This document shows positions 33,468-42,525 of a DNA stretch of 64,000 nucleotides, one piece after another. The notes under the pieces are model-generated. The model did no database searches. It had not been told where the DNA came from and saw only the letters and a program-made list of their open reading frames with translations. The position numbers were made by a program, and so were the translations under genes. Origin of the DNA: an uncultured Oscillospiraceae bacterium (GTDB lineage: Bacteria > Bacillota > Clostridia > Oscillospirales > Ruminococcaceae); the NCBI GenBank assembly GCA_910579125.1, contig CAJTTH010000002.1, forward strand, positions 43,510-107,509, given 5' to 3'. The first letter of the stretch is position 1. Each line of letters begins with the position of its first letter.

Positions 33468-34643
33468 CTAAGCCTTTTTAAGCTCTTCCAGAAACTCGCG
33501 GATCCTCGACAGAGCGGTGGTGAGGTGCGCTACCGAATATGCGTAAGAAACGCGCACAAAGCCCTCGCCGCTCTCGCCGAACGCCGATCCGGGCACGACC
33601 GCGACCTTTTTTTCGTACACCAGCCGCTCGCAGAATTCCGCGCTCGTCATTCCCGTCGATTTTATGCATGGGAACACGTAAAACGCGCCCTCCGGCTCGA
33701 AACACTCCAGTCCCATATCGTTAAACCCTTTAACGACCAGCCGCCGCCGCATATCGTATTCGCCGACCATGTGTTCAACGTCGGCAGTACATTTTTCCAT
33801 TGCGGCAATAGCCGCGTATTGGCTCACCGTCGGGCTTGACATTATGCAGTACTGGTGTAGCTTCAGCATCTGCTTTATTATCGGCTGAGGACCCGCGACA
33901 TATCCGAGCCGCCAACCCGTCATAGCGTATGCTTTCGAGAAACCGCTTATGACAAGCGTCCGCTCGCGCATACCCTCGATCTCGGCGATTGAAACGTGCT
34001 TAATGCCGTTGTAGGTCATTTCCGCATAAATTTCGTCGCTCGCCACTACGATGTTCGTGCCGCGCAGCACCTCCGCGATCGCTTCCAGATCCTCGCGGCG
34101 CATGACCGCACCCGTCGGGTTGTTGGGGTAGGGGAGGACGAGCAGCTTTGTGCGCGGCGTTATCTTCTCCTTTAAAGCCGCCGCCGTCAAACGGAACTTA
34201 TCCTCGGCTTTCGTGACGATAGGCACCGCCGTGCCGCCCATCATCGCCACTATCGGCGAATAGCACACAAAGCTCGGCTCGGGAACGAGCGCCTCGTCGC
34301 CCGGCTCGATCATCGCGCGCACCGCGAGGTCGATAGCCTCCGAGCCGCCTACGGTAATGATGACCTCCTTTTCGGGGTCGTATTCCGTATGTATGAAATT
34401 TTTCAGATATTTGCAGACTGTTTTACGCAGCTCCATAAGCCCGCTGTTGGCGGTATACGCGGTCTTGCCCTTTTCGAGGATATTGATGGCCTCCTTGCGC
34501 GCCGCCCAAGGGGTCTTGAAATCGGGTTCGCCGATAGACAGCGAGATAACGCCCTCGACCTGCTGCGCGATGTCGAAGAACTTGCGTATTCCCGACGGCT
34601 GTATCTCCCGTATTTTCTGCGGGATAAGTTTTTCGTAATCCAT
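33468..34643 (-). CDS. PLP-dependent class I/II aminotransferase
   Basis: A 391-residue fold-type I aminotransferase. The PLP lysine is K237 in ISGFSKAYAMTGWRLGY; N175 in NNPTGA and D203 in SDEIY contact the cofactor; SIGEPDF near 36-42 is the substrate arm region. The sequence is of the aspartate/aromatic aminotransferase subgroup I-gamma; the amino donor cannot be fixed. The ATG at 34643 overlaps the Lrp gene stop codon (TGATG); a GTG at 34646 is an alternative. Coupling to an Lrp-type regulator and a histidinol-phosphatase-like gene suggests a role in amino-acid metabolism. Confidence 0.92.
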   Translation of the reverse strand: MDYEKLIPQKIREIQPSGIRKFFDIAQQVEGVISLSIGEPDFKTPWAARKEAINILEKGKTAYTANSGLMELRKTVCKYLKNFIHTEYDPEKEVIITVGGSEAIDLAVRAMIEPGDEALVPEPSFVCYSPIVAMMGGTAVPIVTKAEDKFRLTAAALKEKITPRTKLLVLPYPNNPTGAVMRREDLEAIAEVLRGTNIVVASDEIYAEMTYNGIKHVSIAEIEGMRERTLVISGFSKAYAMTGWRLGYVAGPQPIIKQMLKLHQYCIMSSPTVSQYAAIAAMEKCTADVEHMVGEYDMRRRLVVKGFNDMGLECFEPEGAFYVFPCIKSTGMTSAEFCERLVYEKKVAVVPGSAFGESGEGFVRVSYAYSVAHLTTALSRIREFLEELKKA

Positions 34644-35128
34644 CACGGGGAAACCATGCTCCTTTCATCGAAGTTGTCCTCGTTGAAAACATGGTTTTTC
34701 TCCTTGTATCGGCGAAGAATGAAGTGCGTCGTCGTGGACAGGACGCCGTCCAGAACCGCCAGACGCTCCGAAACGAACAGCGCGACGTTGCGCAGGCTCG
34801 TACCCGAGATAGTCACCGAAAGGTCGTAGGCGCCCGAAAGCAGGAACACGCTGTCGACCTCCTCGTAACCCATAATGGTGTGCGCCAGATCGTCGAAGCC
34901 GCGGTCCTTTATCGGCGTTATCTTCAGCTCAATTATCGCCGTAACGCCGTTTTCGTCGGCTTTCTCCTCGTCGATTATCGCCGAGTAGCCCATAATTATA
35001 CCCTCGCGCTCCAGACGCGAAATTTCGTCAGCAACGGATTTTTCCGTTTCACCTAGCATTACGCCAAGCTCGGCGTTTGAAAGCCGCGCGTTCTGGCGCA
35101 GCAGATCAAGCAATTTGTTTGTATTCAT
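34643..35128 (-). CDS. Lrp/AsnC family transcriptional regulator
   Basis: A 161-residue regulator. The N-terminal winged helix-turn-helix (LLDLLRQNARLSNAELGVMLGETEKSVADEISRLEREGII) is followed by the ligand-binding RAM/ACT-like domain (AIIELKITPIKDRGFDDLAHTIMGYEEVDSVFLLSGAYDLSVTI). It probably responds to an amino acid and controls its own operon with the overlapping aminotransferase gene. It has a GAGAGGGATAATAC ribosome binding site. Confidence 0.93.
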   Translation of the reverse strand: MNTNKLLDLLRQNARLSNAELGVMLGETEKSVADEISRLEREGIIMGYSAIIDEEKADENGVTAIIELKITPIKDRGFDDLAHTIMGYEEVDSVFLLSGAYDLSVTISGTSLRNVALFVSERLAVLDGVLSTTTHFILRRYKEKNHVFNEDNFDERSMVSP

Positions 35129-35142
35129 GTATTATCCCTCTC

Positions 35143-35988
35143 TTATATTTTGATGAATTTCGGTTCTTTCTTCTCAAAAACGCATATCTCGCCGAAACCC
35201 AGATCCCTAAGCATTTTATAGCACTCGGGAATGTCACGCGCGACATCGTCGGTCATGTGCGCGTCCGAGCCTACCGTTATCAGCCTTCCGCCCAGCTCCC
35301 GATAGCGCTTGACAAACTCGCCGCCCGCCATGGGCTCGCCGAGATTTCGCCGATACCCCGAGGAATTGACTTCCAGCGCGATATCCTTTTTTACAATTGT
35401 TTCCAGAATTTCGTCGATTATCGGTTTGCACACCTCAAAAGCGGCGGCGCAGCGCTTGGACTTATCCGTCACCGGCCCCGACGGAGTGTCGATATTCACG
35501 AACCTCATCAGGAACGTGATATGCGCCAGCGAGCAAAACTTTCCCCACTCGACAAGGTTGAGCATTTCCTCGAAATACTCCGTCAATACGCGTTTGCGGT
35601 CGAACTCCGTGTCGGGTATCTTGCTCATGTGCTCATAATGCACCGTCCTGTGAACAGACCCGAGCACGAAATCGTAATCATGCTCCGCGAGAATTTTTTC
35701 GGCGGTGTGCAGATCGTACATCACCTGTCCGATCTCCGCGCCGTAATACACGTTCATCTTCCCGTCATACGCCGCCCGCAGCTTCTCGAACGTCGGCTTT
35801 GATTTCCCGATAGCCGCCCAATAATCCCACTCACCGTCGTTAAACTCGTCAAGCTCGATATGATCCGTTAGCGCAAAATGCTTTACACCCAACTCACAGG
35901 CTCGCGCCGCCATATCCATAGGCTCGTCTGCCGCGTCTGGCGACAGATTGGAGTGCATATGGATATCTGTCAACTCTGCGTTTTCCAT
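35143..35988 (-). CDS. PHP-domain histidinol-phosphatase-like protein
   Basis: A 281-residue metallophosphatase of the PHP family. Metal ligands are visible: H10 and H12 in DIHMHSN, H42 in LTDHIE, the E65-type residue in YYGAEIG, H110-H113 in GSVHRTVH, and DAH near 244 in VGSDAHMTDD. It matches HisK/HisJ-type histidinol-phosphatases, but other PHP phosphoesterases look alike and no his genes are nearby, so the substrate is uncertain. It is first in the minus-strand run to recG, with a possible promoter at 36088-36116. Confidence 0.88.
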   Translation of the reverse strand: MENAELTDIHMHSNLSPDAADEPMDMAARACELGVKHFALTDHIELDEFNDGEWDYWAAIGKSKPTFEKLRAAYDGKMNVYYGAEIGQVMYDLHTAEKILAEHDYDFVLGSVHRTVHYEHMSKIPDTEFDRKRVLTEYFEEMLNLVEWGKFCSLAHITFLMRFVNIDTPSGPVTDKSKRCAAAFEVCKPIIDEILETIVKKDIALEVNSSGYRRNLGEPMAGGEFVKRYRELGGRLITVGSDAHMTDDVARDIPECYKMLRDLGFGEICVFEKKEPKFIKI

Positions 35989-36087
35989 TTTTCTGTTTGT
36001 CCCTTTCCTGCTTTGTTCTACACTTTTAACTGCTGCCGATTACAAAAAAATATACAAAATAATTATCGGCATATCTCTACTTTTATT

Positions 36088-36116
36088 ATTTTATCACAAA
36101 ATTTCAAATTTGTCTA
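36088..36116 (-). promoter_or_regulatory. Possible promoter of the PHP-to-recG run
   Basis: On the minus strand: TAGACA, 17-nt spacer, TAAAAT, about 100 nt upstream of the start at 35988. Confidence 0.55.
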
Positions 36117-36124
36117 GGAATAGA

Positions 36125-36153
36125 TTTACTTTTTTGAATTTTTTTAGTATAAT
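36125..36153 (+). promoter_or_regulatory. Promoter of the ACT/UPF0210 unit
   Basis: TTTACT at 36125-36130, 17-nt spacer, TATAAT at 36148-36153; back-to-back with the minus-strand promoter. Confidence 0.75.
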
Positions 36154-36227
36154 AGAGAAGAAGATATAAAAAAACAATGGTTGCGGGGCAAATTTTTAGA
36201 CATTTTGACCGCAGAACAGGAGGAATT

Positions 36228-36497
36228 ATGAGAGCAGTAGTTGCCGTTATCGGTAAGGACACGGTGGGAATACTCGCAAAGGTGAGCGGTATATGCGCCG
36301 AATACAGGGCGAACGTTATGGACGTTACCCAGACCATTATGCAGGACTTGTTCGCAATGACGATGATGATCGAGATATCCAAGCTCACCATAGACTATGT
36401 CGATTTCGCTGAGAAGCTGAAAACCGCGGGCACGGAAATGGGCTTGCAGATACACGTTATGCACGAGGATATATTCAACAGTATGCACAAAATTTAA
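36228..36497 (+). CDS. ACT domain protein (UPF0237)
   Basis: An 89-residue single ACT domain (MRAVVAVIGKDTVGILAKVSGICAEYRANVMDVTQTI), the small-molecule-binding fold of amino-acid sensors. UPF0237 members are normally encoded directly before a UPF0210 gene, as here (18-nt gap). The start at 36228 is chosen for its AGGAGGAATT site; an upstream in-frame start at 36177 lacks one. The ligand is not known. Confidence 0.93.
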   Translation: MRAVVAVIGKDTVGILAKVSGICAEYRANVMDVTQTIMQDLFAMTMMIEISKLTIDYVDFAEKLKTAGTEMGLQIHVMHEDIFNSMHKI

Positions 36498-36515
36498 GAG
36501 GGAGAATTGTACACA

Positions 36516-37868
36516 ATGCTTAATACGGGCGATATTTTAGAGACCATAAAAATGATACAGGAGGAGAACCTCGATATCCGCACCACAACAATGGGTATTT
36601 CGCTCCTCGACTGTATCGACAGCGACGCCGACCGCGCCTGCGATAAGATCTACGAAAAGATGATGCGCAAGGCGGAAAATCTCGTCAAGACAGGCGAGGA
36701 CATCGAAAAGGAGTACGGTATCCCGATAATCAACAAGCGCATTTCCGTTACGCCGATAGCTATCGTTTCGGCGGCTTCGGGCGAACCCGTAAAGTACGCG
36801 AAAACGCTCCAGCGCGTTGCCGAGGGCACGGGCGTGAACTATATCGGCGGCTATTCCGCGCTCGTCCACAAGGGCTTTTCCGCGGGCGATAAGGAGCTTA
36901 TCGAGTCCATTCCCGAGGCGCTTGCCGAGACGACAAACGTCTGCTCCTCCGTCAATGTCGGATCAACAAAGGCGGGCATAAATATGGACGCGGTGGCGAT
37001 GATGGGCAAAATTATCCGCAAAGCCGCCGAAAAGACCAAGGACGACCACTGCTTCGGCGCGGCTAAGATAGTCGTATTCTGCAACGCTCCAGAGGATAAC
37101 CCATTTATGGCGGGCGCGTTCCACGGAGTAGGAGAATACGACTGCGAGATAAACGTCGGCGTTTCCGGACCGGGAGTAGTCCGCGCGGCGCTGGAAAAGC
37201 ATCCCGACGCAAACATAAGCGAGATCGCGGACGTTATCAAGAAAACCGCGTTCAAAATAACCCGAATGGGGCAGCTCGTCGGCACGGAGGCTTCAAAGCG
37301 GCTCGGCGTGCCGTTCGGTATCGTCGATCTGTCATTAGCGCCCACCCCCGCGGTAGGCGACTCCGTGGCGCATATTCTCGAGGAAATAGGGCTCGAGAGC
37401 TGCGGCGCACACGGCACGACCGCGTGTCTTGCGCTGTTAAACGATGCGGTGAAAAAGGGCGGCGTAATGGCAAGCTCGCATGTCGGAGGGCTTTCGGGCG
37501 CGTTTATTCCCGTTTCCGAGGACGCGGGAATGATAGACGCGGCAAACCGCGGCTCGCTCACGCTGGAGAAGCTCGAAGCCATGACGGCAGTATGCTCGGT
37601 AGGACTTGATATGATCGTCGTTCCGGGCGACACCTCGGCGGATACGCTCTCGGCGATAATTGCGGACGAAGCGGCTATCGGCATGGTGAACTCCAAGACG
37701 ACGGCAGTGCGCGTTATTCCCGCTATCGGCATGAAAGAGGGAGAAACGCTCGAATTCGGCGGACTGTTCGGCAGCGGACCCGTAATGCCCGTAAGCCATT
37801 TCAGTTCCTCAAAGTTCATCTCGCGCGGAGGACGAATACCCGCGCCGCTCCAGAGCTTGAAAAATTAA
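36516..37868 (+). CDS. UPF0210 / DUF711 family protein
   Basis: A 450-residue protein of the UPF0210 (DUF711) family, structurally related to PFL/ATCase-like folds and of unknown reaction. Typical segments are LNTGDILETIKMIQEENLDIRTTTMGISL (split by the family-conserved RTTT), GGYSALVHKGF, SVNVGSTKAGINMDAV, GAFHGVGE and the C-terminal GGRIPAPLQSLKN. It pairs with the upstream ACT protein, which may regulate it. ATG 36516 follows GAGGGAG at 11 nt; a TTG at 36507 is less likely. Confidence 0.92.
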   Translation: MLNTGDILETIKMIQEENLDIRTTTMGISLLDCIDSDADRACDKIYEKMMRKAENLVKTGEDIEKEYGIPIINKRISVTPIAIVSAASGEPVKYAKTLQRVAEGTGVNYIGGYSALVHKGFSAGDKELIESIPEALAETTNVCSSVNVGSTKAGINMDAVAMMGKIIRKAAEKTKDDHCFGAAKIVVFCNAPEDNPFMAGAFHGVGEYDCEINVGVSGPGVVRAALEKHPDANISEIADVIKKTAFKITRMGQLVGTEASKRLGVPFGIVDLSLAPTPAVGDSVAHILEEIGLESCGAHGTTACLALLNDAVKKGGVMASSHVGGLSGAFIPVSEDAGMIDAANRGSLTLEKLEAMTAVCSVGLDMIVVPGDTSADTLSAIIADEAAIGMVNSKTTAVRVIPAIGMKEGETLEFGGLFGSGPVMPVSHFSSSKFISRGGRIPAPLQSLKN

Positions 37869-37887
37869 CATTCGGGAATATAACATT

Positions 37888-38409
37888 ATGAAAAAACGTT
37901 TTGTAATATTCGCCGTACTGACCGTTATTTCCGCCGCGTTTACGGTTATTTTCTCGTTGAGCTTCTGCGGGCTTACATCGGTAAAATCGGACTTCGCCAA
38001 TAACGTTGACGAAATGATCGTAGACGGCACGGACTTTACACCTATAATGAAAACGGGCGGTTTTTTTCTTGACATATTTGTAAATGAGATACTGCCCGTG
38101 CTTATGTATATTGTGTTCTTTGCCGTGACGACACTGCTGAACCTCGCGCTGTTCGGGTTTTACAGGCTGTTCGGTCTGCGCGGCGAATTTGACGTTGACG
38201 TCAAAGAGCTACGTCTTACGCGGAGGTTTTTCGCGGTTGCCGCGTTGACGGCTGCGGCGCTTTCGGTGATCATCTCACTGTGCTGCGTGCTGTTTGCGGG
38301 CTCGTCGTGGTACAGCTTTTTAAATTTGCTGCTGTGCTGGCAGTACCCGCTTTTCGCGTGGCTGTTTTGTCTGCGCAGAATGAAAAAGGCGTCAACGTCC
38401 GATACATAA
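37888..38409 (+). CDS. Hypothetical membrane protein, 173 aa
   Basis: Four predicted membrane helices (about 7-30, 64-90, 115-138 and 142-162) with a hydrophilic loop between helices 1 and 2 and a basic C-terminus (RRMKKAS). No family is recognised. It follows the UPF0210 gene by 19 bp and may be cotranscribed; a bidirectional hairpin terminator follows at once. The ribosome binding site (CGGGAAT) is weak. Confidence 0.8.
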   Translation: MKKRFVIFAVLTVISAAFTVIFSLSFCGLTSVKSDFANNVDEMIVDGTDFTPIMKTGGFFLDIFVNEILPVLMYIVFFAVTTLLNLALFGFYRLFGLRGEFDVDVKELRLTRRFFAVAALTAAALSVIISLCCVLFAGSSWYSFLNLLLCWQYPLFAWLFCLRRMKKASTSDT

Positions 38410-38413
38410 AAAA

Positions 38414-38439
38414 CGCGGCACTGTCTGGGCAGTGCCGCG
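38414..38439. terminator. Bidirectional terminator
   Basis: CGCGGCACTG (38414-38423) and CAGTGCCGCG (38430-38439), a perfect 10-bp stem between convergent genes; the A-run on its left gives a T-run for the minus-strand gene. Confidence 0.85.
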
Positions 38440-38443
38440 ATAA

Positions 38444-39373
38444 TTATTTGTCCGTGTTTTCGAGCGGTCCGCCGATACGCTCAACGGCGTATCCCGCTTG
38501 CTCCAGACAGTCGATAATGTCGGGTGCGGCGAAATAATGAAGCGCACCGACCGCCACAAACACTTTCTCTCCGTTTTTCAGCGCGTCGATAACATAATCA
38601 GCCATTTTCTCCTGACGAAACGTATACATTTCATCGTAGTATTTTTTGTAATCGTCCTTGAGCTCGTCGGGAATCTCGCCGTCGTCGACCAGCTTTTCTA
38701 TCCCCTCGAAGTCGCCGTATTTCCAAGTGTCGTACAGCGCGTTAAGCTCCTCGACCTGCCTTTTATAATCGCTTACCGCGTCCTTCAGCATAAACAGCTG
38801 AAGCTCGATCGGAGTGTTCGCGTTTACCGTATACTGCTCCATAATGGTCTCAATCTCATATATTTCCTTGGAGTGCTTCTTGGCGTATGCAAGCATTGCG
38901 CGGTCTGTTCCGAAGCCCGCGTTCAGACGGCATTCCGAGGTCACCTGTCCGAGATACATCGAAGTCCACACATACGGCATATACGTTTCAAGGTTCTCGC
39001 TGTACGCAAACTGTATCTCCAGCGCCTCCCTGATCATATCGTAATCTTCGCCCATGCAGTCCCGCGCACCGCCCTCCGCGTATTCAAAGAGCTTCATTGC
39101 CTCCGAAATCTCGTCCGGGTTTTCGTCAAGCCTTTGCAGATCAAGTTCCACGGCGAGAACGCCGCTTTCGTCAAGAGCCGCGTATATCTCCTCGGGATAA
39201 ATCGTCGCATCTTTGCCGACGTGTATCGTTCCGAGCATATACGCCACCCCGCCCGTCTCACTGTCCGTGACCTTGAAAAACGGCGGGGCGACGTTGGGCT
39301 TTTCCTTTTTACTGCTGCACCCCGAAAACAGGAGTACGGATATCACCAAAAAAACAGGCAGAATACGTTTCAT
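38444..39373 (-). CDS. TraB/GumN family lipoprotein
   Basis: A 309-residue exported lipoprotein: basic start, hydrophobic stretch, lipobox LFSGC with C19. The mature part is a TraB/GumN (TIKI-like) domain with both GxxH motifs: GTIHVG (48-53) and GALHYF (near 280), plus the conserved LAVELD segment. Eukaryotic TIKI relatives are metalloproteases; bacterial members are poorly understood. ATG 39373 is chosen for the GAGGAG site and signal peptide; an upstream in-frame start at 39436 would bury the signal sequence. Confidence 0.92.
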   Translation of the reverse strand: MKRILPVFLVISVLLFSGCSSKKEKPNVAPPFFKVTDSETGGVAYMLGTIHVGKDATIYPEEIYAALDESGVLAVELDLQRLDENPDEISEAMKLFEYAEGGARDCMGEDYDMIREALEIQFAYSENLETYMPYVWTSMYLGQVTSECRLNAGFGTDRAMLAYAKKHSKEIYEIETIMEQYTVNANTPIELQLFMLKDAVSDYKRQVEELNALYDTWKYGDFEGIEKLVDDGEIPDELKDDYKKYYDEMYTFRQEKMADYVIDALKNGEKVFVAVGALHYFAAPDIIDCLEQAGYAVERIGGPLENTDK

Positions 39374-39442
39374 TTTTATCTCCTCAAAAGTTTGAAAGTC
39401 TTCATCTATTATACAGCATATTCCGCCGATTGTCAACCGCTC

Positions 39443-39640
39443 TTATTTTTTCTTGAATTTCAGCACGGAAAAATATCCGAATGCCGCCAACGTCACGAGC
39501 GACACAACTCCGATAATGCGCAGCAAAATATCGGGAAGAGATGCGCCGACTATCCGCGAAACGCTTACCGTCAAGCCGCAAACGCTCATTATCATCAGGC
39601 ATATCGACCACATCAGAGTGATCGTTTTTTCGTTTTTCAT
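39443..39640 (-). CDS. Small membrane protein, 65 aa
   Basis: 65 residues with two membrane helices (about 9-29 and 38-59) and a basic tail (KFKKK). It has a GAGGAG ribosome binding site. Not recognised. It is the last gene of the ABC-exporter operon running from 42891, 21 bp after the 57-aa protein gene; it may be an accessory subunit or simply cotranscribed. Confidence 0.78.
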   Translation of the reverse strand: MKNEKTITLMWSICLMIMSVCGLTVSVSRIVGASLPDILLRIIGVVSLVTLAAFGYFSVLKFKKK

Positions 39641-39661
39641 AATGTTCTACTCCTCTGCGAC

Positions 39662-39835
39662 TTATTCCCCGCGCCGCTTGGCTATTCTGCGAGCGTTAAT
39701 AACGCACATTAACGAAGCTGCGCCCGAGCATAACGAATGTCTGCCGCTGTCGGGCTCCCCGTCAAACAGACACAGCACCGCCAACACTCCGAGAGCTATA
39801 CAGGCGACCACCGATAATATGGTACCCTTTTTCAT
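39662..39835 (-). CDS. Small membrane protein, 57 aa
   Basis: A 57-codon frame: MKKGTILSVVACIALGVLAV begins a single membrane helix, followed by a polar part with four cysteines in total and a very basic end (NARRIAKRRGE). A GAGGTG ribosome binding site lies 6 nt before ATG. It begins 9 bp after the end of the upstream permease gene, so it belongs to the same operon. It is not recognised; its translation signals and tight spacing are the support. Confidence 0.7.
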   Translation of the reverse strand: MKKGTILSVVACIALGVLAVLCLFDGEPDSGRHSLCSGAASLMCVINARRIAKRRGE

Positions 39836-39844
39836 TTGCACACC

Positions 39845-40522
39845 TCACTTGTTTTCATATTGAAGCGCGGAATTTGCAATTTTAACGTTCATTGTCCTGA
39901 ACCGACGCGCCGATACCGCGTACAGTATTACCGTTCCGACAGCCGCAGCCGCCGTGAATATCAGCGCCGCCGCCCATACGGGAACGCCGAAGCCGCTGCG
40001 TATAAAAATGCCGTCGCCTGCTATCAAAACTATTATAATCGGTCCGATAACGGCATACACCGCAAGAACTCCGCCGCCGAGCAGGGTCGTCAAAAACGCG
40101 GAAAGCGAAAGCTGAAAACAGCAGATTATCGCGCCGACGATCAGCACGTCCGCGAATTGAAACTCCTCCGCGCCGATAATTCCCAGAAAGATGAAATACG
40201 CAATCATCATTACGATTGAAATGCCGAGCGAGAGAATAAGCACAAATGTCGGCACGGATCTCGTGTACAGCTCCTTGGCTATCGGGAGCGAGCGCACCAA
40301 TTTATTCGCGGCAACGTCGCGGCAGCCGCAGATCATACCCAGCTCCGACATAAACACCGACGGGAAAAACAGGAATATCTTGGGGAAAAGGTAGTCTTCG
40401 TTGCCCATCACCTCGTGGAACACGAATGGCAACACCGCGGACGCCGCCGATATAACTATCGAGAGCCAGAAGAAGATCGGCATTTTTCTCCAACTCGCGA
40501 ATAAAAATTTCAGCCCTTTCAT
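39845..40522 (-). CDS. ABC transporter permease-like membrane protein, 225 aa
   Basis: A 225-residue protein with about six membrane helices, of the small ABC-2 / YtrC-D-like permease type. It lies directly downstream of a second permease-like gene and an ATPase gene. The start at 40522 is used because AAGGAGG precedes it and the region upstream overlaps the preceding gene. The substrate is unknown; YtrABCDEF-type systems respond to cell-wall antibiotics in other Firmicutes, which is only analogy here. Confidence 0.82.
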   Translation of the reverse strand: MKGLKFLFASWRKMPIFFWLSIVISAASAVLPFVFHEVMGNEDYLFPKIFLFFPSVFMSELGMICGCRDVAANKLVRSLPIAKELYTRSVPTFVLILSLGISIVMMIAYFIFLGIIGAEEFQFADVLIVGAIICCFQLSLSAFLTTLLGGGVLAVYAVIGPIIIVLIAGDGIFIRSGFGVPVWAAALIFTAAAAVGTVILYAVSARRFRTMNVKIANSALQYENK

Positions 40523-40523
40523 G

Positions 40524-41168
40524 CTAGTCCTCCTTGTTCCAGAGCTTTTCCGCCCTGACCGCAACAACGATAAGCGAGATTATGTAGAACACTGCCGTTA
40601 CCGCGCAGACGATCACCGTAACGTTGAACGGCAGCTCAACAAAGCCCTCGCTGTCGTTTGCGCCCGCGTAAAAGCCGTATGCGAACCCGATCACGGCAAA
40701 CACGGCGATACGTAACCAAGGCGCTTTTATGTGTCCCGTGAGGTTTACCAGTCCGTTCATAAAAAGCAGCGTTACCGTCATTATGATAATGATGAAGTGC
40801 TGAAACAAAACGCCCCCTACCGCAGCGTAGAGCGCTATCGGGATAAGCGACAGCATATTCGCGGCGATAATTCCGCGCCGAAAATGCTCCGCGCCGTCCG
40901 CTATGGAGCGGAAAAATCTGTACCCCGAATTTGTGCGCATAACTCCCGAAAAAACGTTGCATATCATGGCGTAGCACGCTGCCGCGACAAGCGCGCCGCA
41001 GATCAGCGGCATTGATCCCGTCATAAATCCGCAGAACGCCTCGCTGTCCGAAACGCGTACTGCAACGCCCGTTCCCGCTAAGATCACCAAGTTTATCAGT
41101 ATCAGAATAACGGTGTTTCTAAACTGGTTTATTCCGTGAAACAGTTTGTATGAATTGAAATATTTCAT
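40524..41168 (-). CDS. ABC transporter permease-like membrane protein, 214 aa
   Basis: A 214-residue membrane protein with about six hydrophobic segments. The N-terminus (KYFNSYKLFHGINQFRNTVILILINLVI) has the amphipathic coupling-helix look of ABC-2 permeases. The start codon overlaps the ATPase stop by 4 nt (ATGA type), so the two are translationally coupled. Together with the 225-aa protein it probably forms the membrane channel. Confidence 0.83.
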   Translation of the reverse strand: MKYFNSYKLFHGINQFRNTVILILINLVILAGTGVAVRVSDSEAFCGFMTGSMPLICGALVAAACYAMICNVFSGVMRTNSGYRFFRSIADGAEHFRRGIIAANMLSLIPIALYAAVGGVLFQHFIIIIMTVTLLFMNGLVNLTGHIKAPWLRIAVFAVIGFAYGFYAGANDSEGFVELPFNVTVIVCAVTAVFYIISLIVVAVRAEKLWNKED

Positions 41169-42049
41169 CGCTGTTCCTCCGCGTATTTCAACATTCCTAT
41201 ACTGAGCTGCTGGAGCGTGGGTCGTTCGCAGACCGCGCCTTCCGCCTCGAAACGGTTCTTGTGGGCGGCGAGCGCCAAGCCTTCAAACATCGTTTTGTTT
41301 ACGTTATGCGAAAGCATAAGCGCCCTTGAGCTGTCGTAATCGGCTGCGTCTCCGCGCACTATCACGTATTTGTCCTTTAAATCCTCGACGAAGCCCTGTT
41401 CGATTATTCTGCCCTTATCCATAAATATCGCGTAGTCGGCGGCGTTTTCCATATCGGCGATATTGTGTGTGGAGAACAGTATCGACTTTTCGCCGTCGCC
41501 GTCCTCGAGATAGCCGCGCATTCTGTCACAGAGCCTGTCGCGCATAAGCGGGTCGAGCGAGCTGCCCGGCTCGTCGAGTATCAGCAGATCGGTCTCCCTC
41601 GCGAACACCGCCGCAAGCGCCGTTCTCATACGGTTTCCGTCCGACTGCTTGTACATCGGCTGTGATTTCGGCGTGTGCTCGTCGTCGACCTCAAGCTCGC
41701 GGCAAAGCGCGTTGAAGCGTTCGCGGTCGAATTTCTCATACGCCAGAGACATCGCCTCGGCGATATCCCTTGCTTTCCAAGCCGCGGGGAAGAACCCCTG
41801 CGCCGCGCAGTAGCCTATCCTCTCGCGGAGCGCCGCGCTGTCTATGTCCTTGTACTCGCCGAAATATGTGACCTCGCCCGCGTTCGCGTGAATAACGCCG
41901 CACAACAGGTCGATAAGCGTGGTTTTGCCCGCGCCGTTCGCGCCTATGAGCGCGGTCGCGAAGCCCTTTGGCAGCTCGAAATCGAGCGCCCCGAGCGTGA
42001 ATTTGCTGTATTTTTTCGTAAGTCCCTTTGACGTTAAGATCGTATCCAT
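41165..42049 (-). CDS. ABC transporter ATP-binding protein (YtrB-like)
   Basis: A 294-residue ATPase: Walker A GANGAGKT (36-43), Q-loop AAQGFFP, Walker B LLILDEP (near 158), D-loop SSLD and switch histidine in STHN. The signature motif, normally LSGGQ, is degenerate (KQSDGNRMR). A C-terminal extension of about 80 residues follows. ATG 42049 is chosen because GGGGTG lies 7 nt upstream; GTG 42058 is an alternative. It is part of a GntR/YtrA-controlled exporter operon. Confidence 0.92.
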   Translation of the reverse strand: MDTILTSKGLTKKYSKFTLGALDFELPKGFATALIGANGAGKTTLIDLLCGVIHANAGEVTYFGEYKDIDSAALRERIGYCAAQGFFPAAWKARDIAEAMSLAYEKFDRERFNALCRELEVDDEHTPKSQPMYKQSDGNRMRTALAAVFARETDLLILDEPGSSLDPLMRDRLCDRMRGYLEDGDGEKSILFSTHNIADMENAADYAIFMDKGRIIEQGFVEDLKDKYVIVRGDAADYDSSRALMLSHNVNKTMFEGLALAAHKNRFEAEGAVCERPTLQQLSIGMLKYAEEQR

Positions 42050-42067
42050 ACGCTTCACCCCGTTACA

Positions 42068-42298
42068 TCATTCGAATTTGTACGCCGCCGCTCCGTCCGC
42101 AAACGCCGCGTACACCTTTTCAAGAGCGTCCATCGCGGTCTTTTCGTCGGGATATGCGGCGGCGATAACCACAGCTCCAAAGCCGTCGGGTTTTGCGAGT
42201 ATCACATATTTCGCGTCCTTTCCGCCGCCAAGATTTCTCTCAACCGTAAACAATGCTGCGTCTACGACGCTCTTTCTGTCCTGTGAATAAATCAACAT
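42068..42298 (-). CDS. Hypothetical protein, 76 aa
   Basis: 76 residues, soluble, with a beta-alpha look (KSVVDAALFTVERN..., KYVILAKPDGFGAVVIAAAYPDEKTAMDALEKVYAAF). It has a strong AAGGAGAATTAAG site and lies 18 bp before the ATPase gene, in the same operon. No family recognised. Confidence 0.8.
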   Translation of the reverse strand: MLIYSQDRKSVVDAALFTVERNLGGGKDAKYVILAKPDGFGAVVIAAAYPDEKTAMDALEKVYAAFADGAAAYKFE

Positions 42299-42316
42299 CT
42301 TAATTCTCCTTATCTG

Positions 42317-42500
42317 AAAGGCAAAAGCTCGCCTTTATTTAAAAGGCAAAAGCTCGCACCGCTCACTTCGTTCGCTAGCCAAGCTGCCTTGTTCCGCTTC
42401 GGTCGCTTTGCTCCCTGCGCTTCACAACGCAGCTTGCTTGCGACTTTTGCTGCTGCGTCCACGGAGCCGTGCCGATTTGCTTGCGGCTTTTGCCGCTGTC
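42317..42500. repeat. Intergenic repeat cluster (CTCACTTCGTTCGC family)
   Basis: Contains AAAGGCAAAAGCTCGC twice (near 42317 and 42342), GCTCACTTCGTTCGCTAGCC at 42361-42380, and later GC-rich copies of GCTTGCGACTTTTGC / GCTTGCGGCTTTTGCC. It separates the ytrA-like regulator from the 76-aa gene. It belongs with the repeats at 1-246 and 57300-57435. Confidence 0.7.
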
Positions 42501-42525
42501 CGTCAAGTTGACGATTTCTCGTTAT